A stretch of 51,023 nt of DNA. It comes from Propionibacterium cyclohexanicum (lineage in GTDB: Bacteria > Actinomycetota > Actinomycetes > Propionibacteriales > Propionibacteriaceae). Made by a program: the position numbers and the translations under genes. Of this stretch, positions 1 to 13,123 are shown piece by piece. A model generated the notes under the pieces. The model saw nothing but the letters and a program-made list of their open reading frames with translations, was not told where the DNA came from and made no database searches. Location of the stretch: contig NZ_FOGZ01000015.1 in NCBI RefSeq assembly GCF_900111365.1, positions 21,941 through 72,963 of the forward strand, written 5' to 3'. Numbering within the stretch: the stretch's first letter is position 1; the number at the start of each line of letters is the position of its first letter.

Positions 1-332
1 CCCCCAACGCGTTTGCGGCGACGCCGCTGCGGGACGCGCAGCCCTTCCTCGCGCCAGAGCCGTTGGATCTTCTTGTGGTTCACGACCCACCCCTCGCCGC
101 GGGCATCGTGGTAGGCCCTGCGGTATCCCCACCGCGGGTGCTTCTTCGCATACGCCCGCAGCCAGTCCCGCAACGCCAGGTCCGGGTCGGCTGTCGTCTC
201 GCCCTGGAGCGGGCGACGGTATGCGGACCTGCTCAGCCCGGCCAGACGGCACGCCATTCGTTCGCTCACCCGCAGCTTGCGCTTGAGGTGGTCGACGGCG
301 GCGCGGCGCCTGCCCGGGCCTAGAAGTTTCCC
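1..332 (-). CDS. IS3-family transposase OrfB, N-terminal part (cut by window edge)
   Basis: Read on the minus strand, this frame encodes the N-terminal HTH_21 region of an IS3 OrfB. It has a basic start, the stretch LAGLSRSAYRRP, then HPRWGYRRAYHDARGEG and KKIQRLWREEGLRVPQRRRRK. This part precedes the DDE integrase core, which lies beyond the window edge. The frame has no good start of its own. It is entered by -1 frameshifting from OrfA at the slippery heptamer GGGAAAC (326-332), just before the OrfA stop. The product would be the OrfAB fusion transposase that cuts and joins the IS ends. Confidence 0.85.
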
Positions 333-604
333 TCAGCCAGCTCCCGCAGGGCAGCCTTCTCGAGCTCTGCCTCGGCGAGCAGCCGCTTGAGCGTGGCGTT
401 CTGCTTCTCGAGCTCCTTCAGCCGCTTCGCGTCGTCGGCCTTCAATCCGCCGTACTGGTTCCGCCACCGGTAGTACGTCTGCTCGGACACTCCGAGCTCT
501 CGACACACCCCGGCGATGTCGCTCCCGCCCGCGAGCATCCTGTCGGCCTGCCCGAGCTTACGGACGACCTGCTCCGGAGTGTGACGCTTCCTGCTGTTCG
601 TCAT
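320..604 (-). CDS. IS3-family transposase OrfA
   Basis: This is a 94-residue protein starting MTNSRKRHTPEQVVRKL. It has an HTH DNA-binding segment (DIAGVCRELGVSEQTYYRWR) followed by a leucine-zipper-like coiled coil (LKELEKQNATLKRLLAEAELEKAAL), the standard IS3 OrfA architecture. It binds the IS inverted repeats and modulates transposition. ATG at 604 was preferred to the longer frame from 640 because family members begin at this conserved MT..RK.HTPEQ sequence. It ends in TAG at 320-322, immediately after the frameshift heptamer. Confidence 0.88.
   Translation of the reverse strand: MTNSRKRHTPEQVVRKLGQADRMLAGGSDIAGVCRELGVSEQTYYRWRNQYGGLKADDAKRLKELEKQNATLKRLLAEAELEKAALRELAEGNF
326..332 (-). 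promoter_or_regulatory. Programmed -1 frameshift site of the IS3 element
   Basis: On the minus strand the OrfA frame reads GAG GGA AAC TTC TAG. The heptamer G GGA AAC fits the X XXY YYZ rule for simultaneous tRNA slippage. Slipping back one base joins OrfA to the open OrfB frame and bypasses the TAG. The position one codon upstream of the stop is typical of IS3 elements. I did not resolve a downstream stimulatory structure. Confidence 0.75.
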
Positions 605-747
605 GATCTGACCAGTCTCCCTGCCCGGACCCCCGGGCAACAGGACGACTCACACAACCACCGGACCTACCAGACGGGGTCAGCCCAGGGCCACCGCGTG
701 GGACGAACAAACACGTGGCCCACGCAGGAAGGTGGACGCGGGCGCAG
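605..747. other. Left flank of IS3 element, no gene
   Basis: This gap lies between the OrfA start and the ietS stop codon. It must contain the IS3 left end and its promoter. A minus-strand sequence beginning TGTGAGTCGTCC near 656 could be the terminal repeat, but the matching right end is outside the window, so the boundary is not established. Confidence 0.4.
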
Positions 748-3354
748 CTATGGTCTGATGCGATTCTGGACAAGGGCGCGTGCACGCAGACGGTCACGTA
801 CCTCTTCGTAGATCGTGTTTGACGTTCGTTCTGCGGTCTCGACGGAAACAACTAACGCATATCGGATTGTGCTACTGGTAGGAAGTCGTTGAGCATCATC
901 CATGCATTCCACGTGTATTGGAAAACTATCTCCTTCGACGAAGGACATCGCCCGGGATCCCTGCACTATCTCGTGCTGAAGACTCCCCCTTCGAACTGCG
1001 TTGCGCTCGGCATCCGAACGATCTCCACCTGCAAGCTTCGTATCCGGCGTACTGAAGTAGACCTTCGCACTGCGATATCGAGCCAGCTGACCGACGGTTG
1101 GTGCCGCGAACGCGAGGGTGATCGTGAAGCGGTGCCACTCCGCCTTCGCGCGCAGCGAGATTGGCAGAGGAACCTCGTAAGTATGTCGCTCGTTTCGCCC
1201 GATATGACCACCAGCGAGCATCACCGCCCGGTTGGTCGCAGCCGTAGCGAGTCGATCCAAATCGAGACGACCATACCCGAGCATGGCGGTCAGCTGACGA
1301 CGCGCTTCCTGGCCGCTGAGGCCCAAATCATGACGGAGCGTCTCCTCCCAGATTCCCCAGCTGCTTGCATGAGCGAGAAGGGCCCGAGCAAGAAGTGGAT
1401 GGTACTGCGGGTCCGGCAGCGGGGCATCCTCAGCGTCAGGCTGGTCAGCTTCGAGGATGTCGAAGATTCTGCTGGCTTCGCGGGTCACGAGGGCGGTCGC
1501 ATTGCTAGTGCCGTGCGTAAACGCCGTGCGGTTGACGGCACCACCAGTTCCTGGAGCCGCTACTTGTTGCCCCGGCCCAGTTGCGCCGGTGCGCGCCAGG
1601 GAGATCGACACTCGTTCCTGATTTGGATCGATGACTGGTCGCGTGTAAAGCGCACGGCCACCACTGTGATGCAAGTCGGGCTTGATGGATCGGTCGACAC
1701 CAGGCCCAACAGCTTCATAGAGAGCTGGAGCATCCGGCCGAGTGATGTCCCACACAGTGTCGGTCGCCTCAACCTCACCGAGTGCATCAGAGTGACTCGC
1801 ACCGACAGTTAGCGCATTGAGCGCGTCACCGGGCGGCAGGATGCCACGGAGGAGGCCGGAACCGTACACGGCGCGCGTCGCAGCAACACGGGCCGCGGCG
1901 ACGTCACGCGTGGCCTCGCTGGGAATCGTGAGCTCGTCTACGTGATTCCCCGCACTTACGACAAAAAGAAGGTTGTAAGAGCTTGCGAGCCAGTCCAAAA
2001 GCCGTCCAGCCGGACTCATTATTCGTGTCAACGCTCGCGTCTGCGCCCCAATAGACAAGTTGACAACCCGGACGCTCGGCGCTGCGGCAGGTTGATTGCC
2101 CTCGCCGACCATCATCCGTCTGATTGCGCGATGAAGCAGATCAGGAAGTAGACGATCCGGGACTACCTGCTCCTGCCCAGCAATGAACTCATGGGGTCGG
2201 AGGATTGGTCGGACGTATAGGGGACGGTCAAGAGGTTCCGAACCTTCTGTGATATCACCATGAATGATGAGCGATGCCATCGCTGTTCCGTGGTGACGTG
2301 CAGCGACAGGATAAGCTTCGCCCAATCCGTCGGGATCGTCGATCAGGAGACGCCCCTGGAGCGCGACATGGTTTGCAAACGGCAGCCCGTCGAGCAAAGC
2401 TACCCGAGGTTTGCCGTCACTCCGCTCGGCGGGTAGCAGGTCGGTCAACGCCTCTGGCTCAAGAGTAGTTGGAGAAACGCTCATCGGCGTGAAGGGGCTC
2501 ACAAACATGACATCATCACTCGCGAGGAGGCGTATCGCCTCGGCCCCGTTGGCAAGCACATATTGAACCTGCTGGATCGGAAGCTCGACCAATAACGCAT
2601 GGTATTCAATCTCGACAATTTGTGACCGGTCCACGACACGACCACCACTTGAGGTGACGATGTGTTCGACATGGGCTTCAGCTAACGTCCGCTGTTCAGA
2701 GTTCCGACGATGCCACAGCTCGACTTCGACCAGCACAGTGCTGACCGACTGCCCGATCATGCTGACAGTCTCTTCCCACCTCTCAAGAAGGCCAGTCTCT
2801 CGGATGCGGTCCTCAGCGCTCCATCGACGGATCGCAGTGAGTTGCTCGAACGCAGCCTTGAACTTTCCGAGACCATACTCGAACGCTGCCGACGGGCCTG
2901 CCTGCCACAGTGTGAAGAGACGAAGCAATTCGTCAATAGCCTTTGAGTTCGACATGACAAGGTATAGAGAGTGCGCTACGCGTTTGTCCGTTCGTTCACC
3001 AGTACGTTCAACCATGTGAAAGTCGTCGTCAGGAGTGGAGCGGTCGGCGACGAGTTCCGATAGAAACTCCAAACCTTCGACGCGGTTTATCGCGTTTTGA
3101 AAATCTTTGACGGTTCCAGCCAAATCGAACACGACAACGAGTGCCGGGTCGATCTCATCGGGCGCTTCGAGGCTCAGCCGAGCACGCTCGCTCGCGAACG
3201 CATCTTTGAGGACCTTGAACTGTGGCGTCAGCCGCTCGCCCTGCCGAGCCGCTCCCGGCCTGGACAAGCGCGGAAGGCTTCGTAGCGCCTGCTTTGGTCG
3301 AGCACTAGCAACTGGTGGTCCAAACGCCAGGAGCGGCCTACGGTCGGCCGTCAC
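748..3354 (-). CDS. ietS: Subtilisin-like (S8) serine protease, IetS-type
   Basis: This is an 868-residue protein with an N-terminal region of about 300 residues and no signal peptide, followed by an S8 protease domain. The catalytic triad is visible: Asp in VALLDGLP (about residue 320), His in RHHGTAMASL (about 355) and Ser in HGTSNATALV (about 616). The lack of a secretion signal implies a cytoplasmic protease. It follows an AAA ATPase gene with a 4-bp ATGA overlap. That ATPase/S8 pair is the ietA-ietS architecture, described as a plasmid stability and incompatibility system on the Ti plasmid pTiC58 and later as the phage-defence type called Iet. The base composition looks less GC-rich than the neighbours, suggesting separate acquisition. 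Which partner is toxic or regulatory in this host is not shown by the sequence. Confidence 0.85.
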   Translation of the reverse strand: MTADRRPLLAFGPPVASARPKQALRSLPRLSRPGAARQGERLTPQFKVLKDAFASERARLSLEAPDEIDPALVVVFDLAGTVKDFQNAINRVEGLEFLSELVADRSTPDDDFHMVERTGERTDKRVAHSLYLVMSNSKAIDELLRLFTLWQAGPSAAFEYGLGKFKAAFEQLTAIRRWSAEDRIRETGLLERWEETVSMIGQSVSTVLVEVELWHRRNSEQRTLAEAHVEHIVTSSGGRVVDRSQIVEIEYHALLVELPIQQVQYVLANGAEAIRLLASDDVMFVSPFTPMSVSPTTLEPEALTDLLPAERSDGKPRVALLDGLPFANHVALQGRLLIDDPDGLGEAYPVAARHHGTAMASLIIHGDITEGSEPLDRPLYVRPILRPHEFIAGQEQVVPDRLLPDLLHRAIRRMMVGEGNQPAAAPSVRVVNLSIGAQTRALTRIMSPAGRLLDWLASSYNLLFVVSAGNHVDELTIPSEATRDVAAARVAATRAVYGSGLLRGILPPGDALNALTVGASHSDALGEVEATDTVWDITRPDAPALYEAVGPGVDRSIKPDLHHSGGRALYTRPVIDPNQERVSISLARTGATGPGQQVAAPGTGGAVNRTAFTHGTSNATALVTREASRIFDILEADQPDAEDAPLPDPQYHPLLARALLAHASSWGIWEETLRHDLGLSGQEARRQLTAMLGYGRLDLDRLATAATNRAVMLAGGHIGRNERHTYEVPLPISLRAKAEWHRFTITLAFAAPTVGQLARYRSAKVYFSTPDTKLAGGDRSDAERNAVRRGSLQHEIVQGSRAMSFVEGDSFPIHVECMDDAQRLPTSSTIRYALVVSVETAERTSNTIYEEVRDRLRARALVQNRIRP

Positions 3355-4307
3355 CAGCTCGCCTCTCCCCGGCGATGTTCAAGCCGCTCCTGGACGATTT
3401 TCCGAAGATTCACATCTGGAAGTTCCAGCACGGCACGTCTGCGGACATCGAGCGCAAACTCCTCCAGTTCGGCGAAGCTTGCGCCAGCCAACTTGTCCGC
3501 CAGAGTCCTTGGAGCAAATCCAAGGTCTCCACCGAAACGATCGGCAAGCCGCTCCAGGAATCTCGTAGCTTGAGATCGACTTGGAGGTTCTAGCTCCGTT
3601 CTAATCTGGAACCTCCGCCATGCCGCTCTATCCAACAACTCGCCGTGATTCGTCGCCCCGATGAATATTACATGCGGTGGGAGTCGGTCGATTTGGAGAA
3701 GCAATGTGGAAACCACTCGCTTTATCTCGCCAGTTTCATGCTCGTCCGCTCGCTCCTTGGCGATGGTATCCAGCTCATCGAAGAACAGAACACAACGACG
3801 AGTGCGTGCGAATTCAAAGGCATTATCGAGGCGTGCGGCCGTTTCGCCAAGGAAACTCGACATCACACCCTCATAGCGAATCACGTAGAACGGCAGCATC
3901 AACTCCGTCGCGACCGCTTCCGCAACACTCGTCTTGCCATTGCCTGGAGGGCCAGACAGCAAGAGTCGATTCCGTGGCTCAATGCCGTAACTCCGCAACA
4001 ACTCTGCGCGCTTCTGTTCTTCAATCAGCTCCGTCACGACCCGGTGTGGGACGGGCGCGAGTTCAAGATCGCTCAGCCGACGGTTGGGGACAACTTCATG
4101 CACGAGATCCCTGATGGCGGCCGCCCTGTCATCACGGACAGGGCCCTGCCCCGTCGTGGTGATGAGTTGAGATAAGCGGTCTGCCAGAAGGTGATGCTGG
4201 TTGGCACGCTCTTCCGCGATCACCGACTCAACGAGCACCTTAAAACGGTCCCTGTCGCCACGGCGTTCGGCTTCGACGAGATCCAGGAGGAGATCAGCGC
4301 GCGGCAC
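3351..4307 (-). CDS. ietA: AAA ATPase, IetA-type partner of the S8 protease
   Basis: This is a 318-residue single AAA+ module. Walker A is GPPGNGKTSVAEA (about residue 117), Walker B is CVLFFDELD (about 174), and sensor 1 is IFIGATNH followed by an arginine-rich RRFQIR segment. About 90 N-terminal residues precede the module. The start is GTG at 4307, behind a strong AAGGAGG ribosome site about 9 bases upstream. The frame overlaps the protease by 4 bp, so the two are translationally coupled. In ietAS pairs the ATPase is thought to control or deliver substrates to the protease; that role is taken from the family, not seen here. Confidence 0.85.
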   Translation of the reverse strand: MPRADLLLDLVEAERRGDRDRFKVLVESVIAEERANQHHLLADRLSQLITTTGQGPVRDDRAAAIRDLVHEVVPNRRLSDLELAPVPHRVVTELIEEQKRAELLRSYGIEPRNRLLLSGPPGNGKTSVAEAVATELMLPFYVIRYEGVMSSFLGETAARLDNAFEFARTRRCVLFFDELDTIAKERADEHETGEIKRVVSTLLLQIDRLPPHVIFIGATNHGELLDRAAWRRFQIRTELEPPSRSQATRFLERLADRFGGDLGFAPRTLADKLAGASFAELEEFALDVRRRAVLELPDVNLRKIVQERLEHRRGEASW

Positions 4308-4418
4308 CGCTCCACCTCCTTCAGTCGTTGGTCACATCTCATGTACAGTCTACCGGCGTTCGCCTTGGCGACCACGTGCCCGCGCCGACACTCGATCGAG
4401 CACTTGCTCGATGTTGCC
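4308..4418 (-). promoter_or_regulatory. ietA upstream region with a perfect inverted repeat
   Basis: This 111-bp gap separates the relaxase stop from the ietA start. It contains the inverted repeat ATCGAGCA-CT-TGCTCGAT (4395-4412), which could end the relaxase transcript or act as an operator. Read toward ietA, a possible -10 box TAGACT lies near 4352-4357, about 45 bases before the GTG. No convincing -35 box is visible. Confidence 0.4.
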
Positions 4419-7400
4419 TTACAGCGACCGCGCGGTGCTTCGTCTTGCTTGCCCCTTGGCCTCATGCGCAGCAGCCGCGGTGGTCGTCGGCGCTGCATCG
4501 ACCGCTGCGCGTGCCCGCGCGGCGTCGAGCCTCTGTCCGTCGGATGCTGTCATGGTGCCGAGTGGTGTATCGCCGCTGATGTGGTACCGGTCCCGGTAGG
4601 CAGCCACCACCCGGGCGGAACCTCGCCAGGTGGTCAGCATCTTTGCGTTCGTGGGCCGAGGTCCCAGCTCCGCGGTCCACGGCGCGGCGCCAGCGAGCGC
4701 ATTATCGAGGACAGCGTCGGCACGGGCTTCGATGAGGTCGCGGCGTTCGTTGAGGGCCTGTCGCATTTCGTCGCTCATGGTGCCGGTGGCTTCCGGGATG
4801 AGCCCGGCGATGAGGCGTGGCGCCTTGCGGGCGCGTCCCGATCCGGCTGGGCGTGCAGTGGCCATGGCGAGACGGTGGTGGAGAACTGCTGCGACGTCGT
4901 CTGCATCCTCGAGTCGCCGGGCTCGGACCAATCGCGGTAGGAGGGCATCGACGTTGTGGTGATTGGCTTCTGCGCGGCGAAGTTCTGCGGTGAGCGGTCC
5001 GAAGGCGTCGGATGCCAGCGCCTCGGCAGCCTGGGACTCGGTGAGTCCTGAGTGCTGGATGAGGGTGGCCCAGCGGTCGTGTTGGGCGGCTGCGGCGATG
5101 GTCTCGTACTCGGCAGCCAGCTGCGCAATCGACCCCCAGGCCTCCTGCTCGGCCGCGATCGTCTCGTGAGCCGATAGTTCTGCACCCGCATGCTGAAGAA
5201 CGCCGTACAGGACGCTTCGGCCGGTGGCGGCCTGGTTGTCGCCGGGGTGCGGAACATCGTGAGCGGCGTCGGGTTGGTCGACGGCGACGTAGGCGACGTT
5301 CGCGTCCCGCCCGCGAGTCATGGCCACGTACAGGTTCTCCCGGGTCATCGCCGAATCGACGAGGACGTGCGCGGTGTCGGTGGTGATGCCTTGCGCCCGG
5401 TATGAGGTGACCGCGTACCCGAGTTCCACGTGCTCAGCGACGTAGTCCGCGGGGACGATGACCGTCGCACCCCACTTTGCTCCAGCGCGTTGGAGGGCGA
5501 TGGAGCCATCGTCACGGACGTCCATCACGTTCCAACGGTCACCGTTGCGCACCCATCCCCGCCCGGCCCGCAGGCGTCGATCGTTGCGTCGGGTGATGAC
5601 GACATCGCCAGTGGCGGCGCGCGTCCCGTCGTGGAGGTCGACTTCCCTTGGGCCCCGGACGGCCCCATCGAGGATGAGGTCGGTGCGGGCTCGCGTGTTC
5701 AAGGCGGTGACCGACTCGTTGGAGTCCGACACCAAGACAGTGGCTTTGCCTGCCAGCAGGTCGGCGCGCCAGGCGGTGTAGGCGGAGTCGATCATCTCCT
5801 CGGTCTCTCCATCGTGGATGCGGCCGTGAGCATCGTAGCTGTCGATGACATCGGTGCGTCCATGCCGCAAATCGAGGGATGCTGTCTTCTCCCACGCGTG
5901 GGTGAAGCGATGGACGTCCACCAGCTCCGGGGCGTCGCCTCGGTCGTGGACCAGCAGCCCGAATGAACCGCCCGCATCGACAGCCTGGAGCTGCGCGTGG
6001 TCGCCGACCAGCAGCACCTTCGCGCCTTCTTCGGCGGCGAGGCGGGTGATGCGATCAAGGGAGAGCGTGCCTGCAAGCGACGCTTCGTCCACGATGACGA
6101 GTTGCCCGGCGTTGAACGTGGCGCCCGTGGTCTGGTGGCTCTGCCACCATTTCGCCGTGTTCTCCGTCGCGATCCCCAGATCCTCCGCCAGAACCTGGGC
6201 GGCACCCGCCGACGGCGCCAGCCCAACGACGGAGCCCGCACCGTGCTCGGTCTCCCAGGCTCGACGCAAGGCGTTCATCGCAGTGGTCTTCCCAGCACCC
6301 GCGGGACCGACCAGCACGTCCAAGACACGGCCAGACACTGCGATCCGTACGAGCGCGTCGGATTGGTCCTCGCCCAGCACGCGTCCATCGGAGTCAGGAC
6401 GCCTGGCGATGCGTTCCATCGTCCTCAGACCGACTGTCGGGCCGGTGGTGTCATGACTGCGCTCCAAAAGCCGGTCCTCGGCGTCGAGGAGCTGGTGGGA
6501 GGAGTAGATAGTGGAGTTCTTCGGCCGGAAGACCGAGGTCGCGTCCGGGCGGCGAAACGCTGCGGGGCTGGAGGCCAGTTCGAACGGCGTCAACCGGAGC
6601 GACACCGCTTCGGCGGCGTCCACGACCAGTGCGACGATGGCTTCGCGGTCCTGGGTGGTGGCGAACCGGTAGTCCATGGTCTGGCGGGCTGCTTCGGCGG
6701 TGAGATTCCAACGCCGCCACGTTGAGCGCTTCTCGCCGACCGCCGCCACGACATTCTCACCAAGGGCGCGAACAACGTCGAGCGATATGTCGTCGGCCCT
6801 CAGCAACAGCGGCTGCTCGTTGGCTACAACCCTGCGTGCCCACCCGGTTGCATCCTGACCCAGCACAGCAGTGGCGCGGTTGCGCCAGGCTGCGGTGAGG
6901 TCGGCCAGGGAGTGCACCGTCTTCTCGGGCCGAGTGGAGAGTGTTGCTTGGGCGCGCAACTTCATGATCGTCGCAGCCGACGGACGCCGCCCGTGCCCGG
7001 CCACGTACGTGTCGATCAGCCGGTCGGTTACCTCGTCGATATGGCGTGCACGGGTCGAGAACTCCGCAACCAGCTCTTCGGGAACGCCAGTGATCGCCCA
7101 TGCCGGGTTGCGGTCCCGACCGCGGGCCCGTGCCTCCCACTCAACCCCGAGCATCCGTGTCAGGTGGTCGGCAAAGACGGCCTCGTGCAACTCCGAGAGC
7201 GCGACGGTCGCGCCGTGCATCGGGCGACTGTCCAGAGACCTCCACTTGCCATCCAGCACGGTCTGGACCTTGTTGCTGATCACCACGTGCGTATGCAGGT
7301 GCGAGTCACCGGCACGGGAGTCGTAGTGGTCGTAGGCGGTGGCGATGACACCGCGAACGTCGACCTGGGCGACCGCGCCGTCGCCTGCGGTCGTGCCGGT

Positions 7401-7967
7401 GCGGGTGGCGGCGACCTCACGCTCCATGAAGGCGATCATGTCGGCAACGGCGTCATGGTGGGCTTGGGCGATCAGGGATTGCGTGCCTGCGTCAGCGACG
7501 GCCCACAGCACGCTGGCGGATTTCGGGATTGAGAACGTGAAGTCGAATCCTGCAACGGCCCTCCGCGTCCCGCGCTCGGCCTCTTCGGCCTCGATTGCAG
7601 CGATTGCGCGGGCACGCGCGGCCGGGTCAAGGTGCTGGTCGAGGGTTGCAGTGCGCTCCTCGATACGTTGCGTGACCGTCTTGTAGACCGGATACGCCCG
7701 GCCGAGCGGCGCGCCCGTCACGGGGTCGCGGCCCATCCCCACCAAGAGCTGGAGCTGGGCTTCGCTGACTTCGTCGCCCGAGGTGACCTGGCCGGTCCCG
7801 AGCGCTGGGAGGCCGCTGCCCATCCACCGGCCAGGAGGAGTGCCCTCCGCGTTGTAGTAGCGGGTCAGTGGCGTCGACAGTGACCGGTTCCCGTCCCCGG
7901 CGGCGACGGTGCGCAGGAGGTACTTGTAGCCGTCCCCGGCCGACATCACCCGCATCGAGACCGTCAC
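4419..7967 (-). CDS. MobF-type conjugative relaxase/helicase (TrwC/TraA-like)
   Basis: This 1182-residue protein nicks the transfer origin, stays bound to the 5' end and unwinds the strand for export. The N-terminal relaxase domain has the metal-binding histidine cluster DSHLHTHVVISN (about residue 225) and the N-terminal tyrosines YKYLL and RYYNAEG. The C-terminal helicase has Walker A GPAGAGKTTAMNALR (about 554), Walker B LVIVDEASLAG, and a late motif YRAQGITTD. The length fits MobF relaxases. Start is GTG at 7967 after AGGGAAGG; an in-frame ATG four codons later is an alternative. It lies 92 bp downstream of the HEPN-like gene on the same strand, so it may share that operon's transcript. 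Confidence 0.93.
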   Translation of the reverse strand: MTVSMRVMSAGDGYKYLLRTVAAGDGNRSLSTPLTRYYNAEGTPPGRWMGSGLPALGTGQVTSGDEVSEAQLQLLVGMGRDPVTGAPLGRAYPVYKTVTQRIEERTATLDQHLDPAARARAIAAIEAEEAERGTRRAVAGFDFTFSIPKSASVLWAVADAGTQSLIAQAHHDAVADMIAFMEREVAATRTGTTAGDGAVAQVDVRGVIATAYDHYDSRAGDSHLHTHVVISNKVQTVLDGKWRSLDSRPMHGATVALSELHEAVFADHLTRMLGVEWEARARGRDRNPAWAITGVPEELVAEFSTRARHIDEVTDRLIDTYVAGHGRRPSAATIMKLRAQATLSTRPEKTVHSLADLTAAWRNRATAVLGQDATGWARRVVANEQPLLLRADDISLDVVRALGENVVAAVGEKRSTWRRWNLTAEAARQTMDYRFATTQDREAIVALVVDAAEAVSLRLTPFELASSPAAFRRPDATSVFRPKNSTIYSSHQLLDAEDRLLERSHDTTGPTVGLRTMERIARRPDSDGRVLGEDQSDALVRIAVSGRVLDVLVGPAGAGKTTAMNALRRAWETEHGAGSVVGLAPSAGAAQVLAEDLGIATENTAKWWQSHQTTGATFNAGQLVIVDEASLAGTLSLDRITRLAAEEGAKVLLVGDHAQLQAVDAGGSFGLLVHDRGDAPELVDVHRFTHAWEKTASLDLRHGRTDVIDSYDAHGRIHDGETEEMIDSAYTAWRADLLAGKATVLVSDSNESVTALNTRARTDLILDGAVRGPREVDLHDGTRAATGDVVITRRNDRRLRAGRGWVRNGDRWNVMDVRDDGSIALQRAGAKWGATVIVPADYVAEHVELGYAVTSYRAQGITTDTAHVLVDSAMTRENLYVAMTRGRDANVAYVAVDQPDAAHDVPHPGDNQAATGRSVLYGVLQHAGAELSAHETIAAEQEAWGSIAQLAAEYETIAAAAQHDRWATLIQHSGLTESQAAEALASDAFGPLTAELRRAEANHHNVDALLPRLVRARRLEDADDVAAVLHHRLAMATARPAGSGRARKAPRLIAGLIPEATGTMSDEMRQALNERRDLIEARADAVLDNALAGAAPWTAELGPRPTNAKMLTTWRGSARVVAAYRDRYHISGDTPLGTMTASDGQRLDAARARAAVDAAPTTTAAAAHEAKGQARRSTARSL

Positions 7968-8059
7968 GCCCGTTCACCTTCCCTGTGTCAGGAAGGAGGT
8001 GAACTACCCGGTCCACCGGGGCCTCGATCTGCCAGAGGCGTGGCGGCTCGAATGGAGGC

Positions 8060-8896
8060 TCAGGAGGTGGGGCTGGCGGCCAACTGTTCGAGGTCTGCGA
8101 GGACGCCTTTGAGGACCTGCTGGGCGATCCTGGCTGTCTCGATCCGGGGTGCGAAGCCCTCTTTGAGCTGCTGTCTGGGGTGGATGTAGTTGCGGAAGTT
8201 CCGGACTTGGTCGGCGTGCTTGGCGACATCCTCGCTCAGGACACCACACGCCCGCGCGACGGCGATCAACTCCGACAGGCTCCACTGATCCAATGGCTTC
8301 GTCTTGCCCTTCAGCATGGGCGCCGCAGGGGACCTGAGGAACTCGGTTCGGTGACCCATCGCAACTTCGGAAAGCAGTCCCTCGACCGTGCTGCCGACGA
8401 GAAAGATGACCGCCAACGGCGCGTCGGCGTCCAGTGCTCGGTCGATCTCGCCCATCCTGTCGGCGATGACCTGCCCAGCGGTGAGTTCGGATGGGAGCGC
8501 ATCAAGGTTGAGGGTGCCAAGGTCCTTGTTGAGGAATGCAACGTCGTCAGCGGAGAGTGCCGGAATGCTGGCTGACTGGAAGACAGCGGTGGCGGTGTCG
8601 ATCACATCTTGCTCGTAGGCGGTCGGCGTCTTCTCGTCGCGGCGTGCGATGAATCGCCAGTGATCCAGAAGATCCAAGTTGAGCTGTGCGACGACCTCGG
8701 AGGGCTCCTTGGCCCAGATCTGGCGGAGCACAGCGGCCTTCGAGCCTTGGTATCTGTCGTAAGGATCGACGCCAATCCACGGCTCTACGAACGAGGCGAA
8801 GCTCGCGTTGCTGAAGTCCATGACGTAGCCACTCGGCATCCCGAAGAGGTCTTCGAGCATGGACTTCACCGTGTTGTCGAACGTTGTGTGCGCCAT
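8060..8896 (-). CDS. HEPN-like hypothetical protein, last gene of methylase/helicase operon
   Basis: This 278-residue, mostly helical, soluble protein was not recognised as a named family. Near the C-terminus it reads DQVRNFRNYIHPRQQL. This resembles the R-x(4-6)-H motif of HEPN domains (here R-x6-H), which are often RNases or abortive-infection effectors. No transmembrane segment or signal peptide is seen. ATG at 8896 was chosen for the AGGAG about 8 bases upstream. GTG at 8905, overlapping the helicase stop, is the alternative. The tight coupling to the helicase suggests a shared role, as an accessory or backup effector. That function is inference. Confidence 0.7.
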   Translation of the reverse strand: MAHTTFDNTVKSMLEDLFGMPSGYVMDFSNASFASFVEPWIGVDPYDRYQGSKAAVLRQIWAKEPSEVVAQLNLDLLDHWRFIARRDEKTPTAYEQDVIDTATAVFQSASIPALSADDVAFLNKDLGTLNLDALPSELTAGQVIADRMGEIDRALDADAPLAVIFLVGSTVEGLLSEVAMGHRTEFLRSPAAPMLKGKTKPLDQWSLSELIAVARACGVLSEDVAKHADQVRNFRNYIHPRQQLKEGFAPRIETARIAQQVLKGVLADLEQLAASPTS

Positions 8897-8901
8897 CGGG
8901 G

Positions 8902-13119
<4,218 letters not shown>

Positions 13120-13123
<4 letters not shown>

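Noticed and set aside
889-1812. 307-residue plus-strand frame
   Set aside because: It is antisense to the S8 protease; the protease frame holds the catalytic triad.
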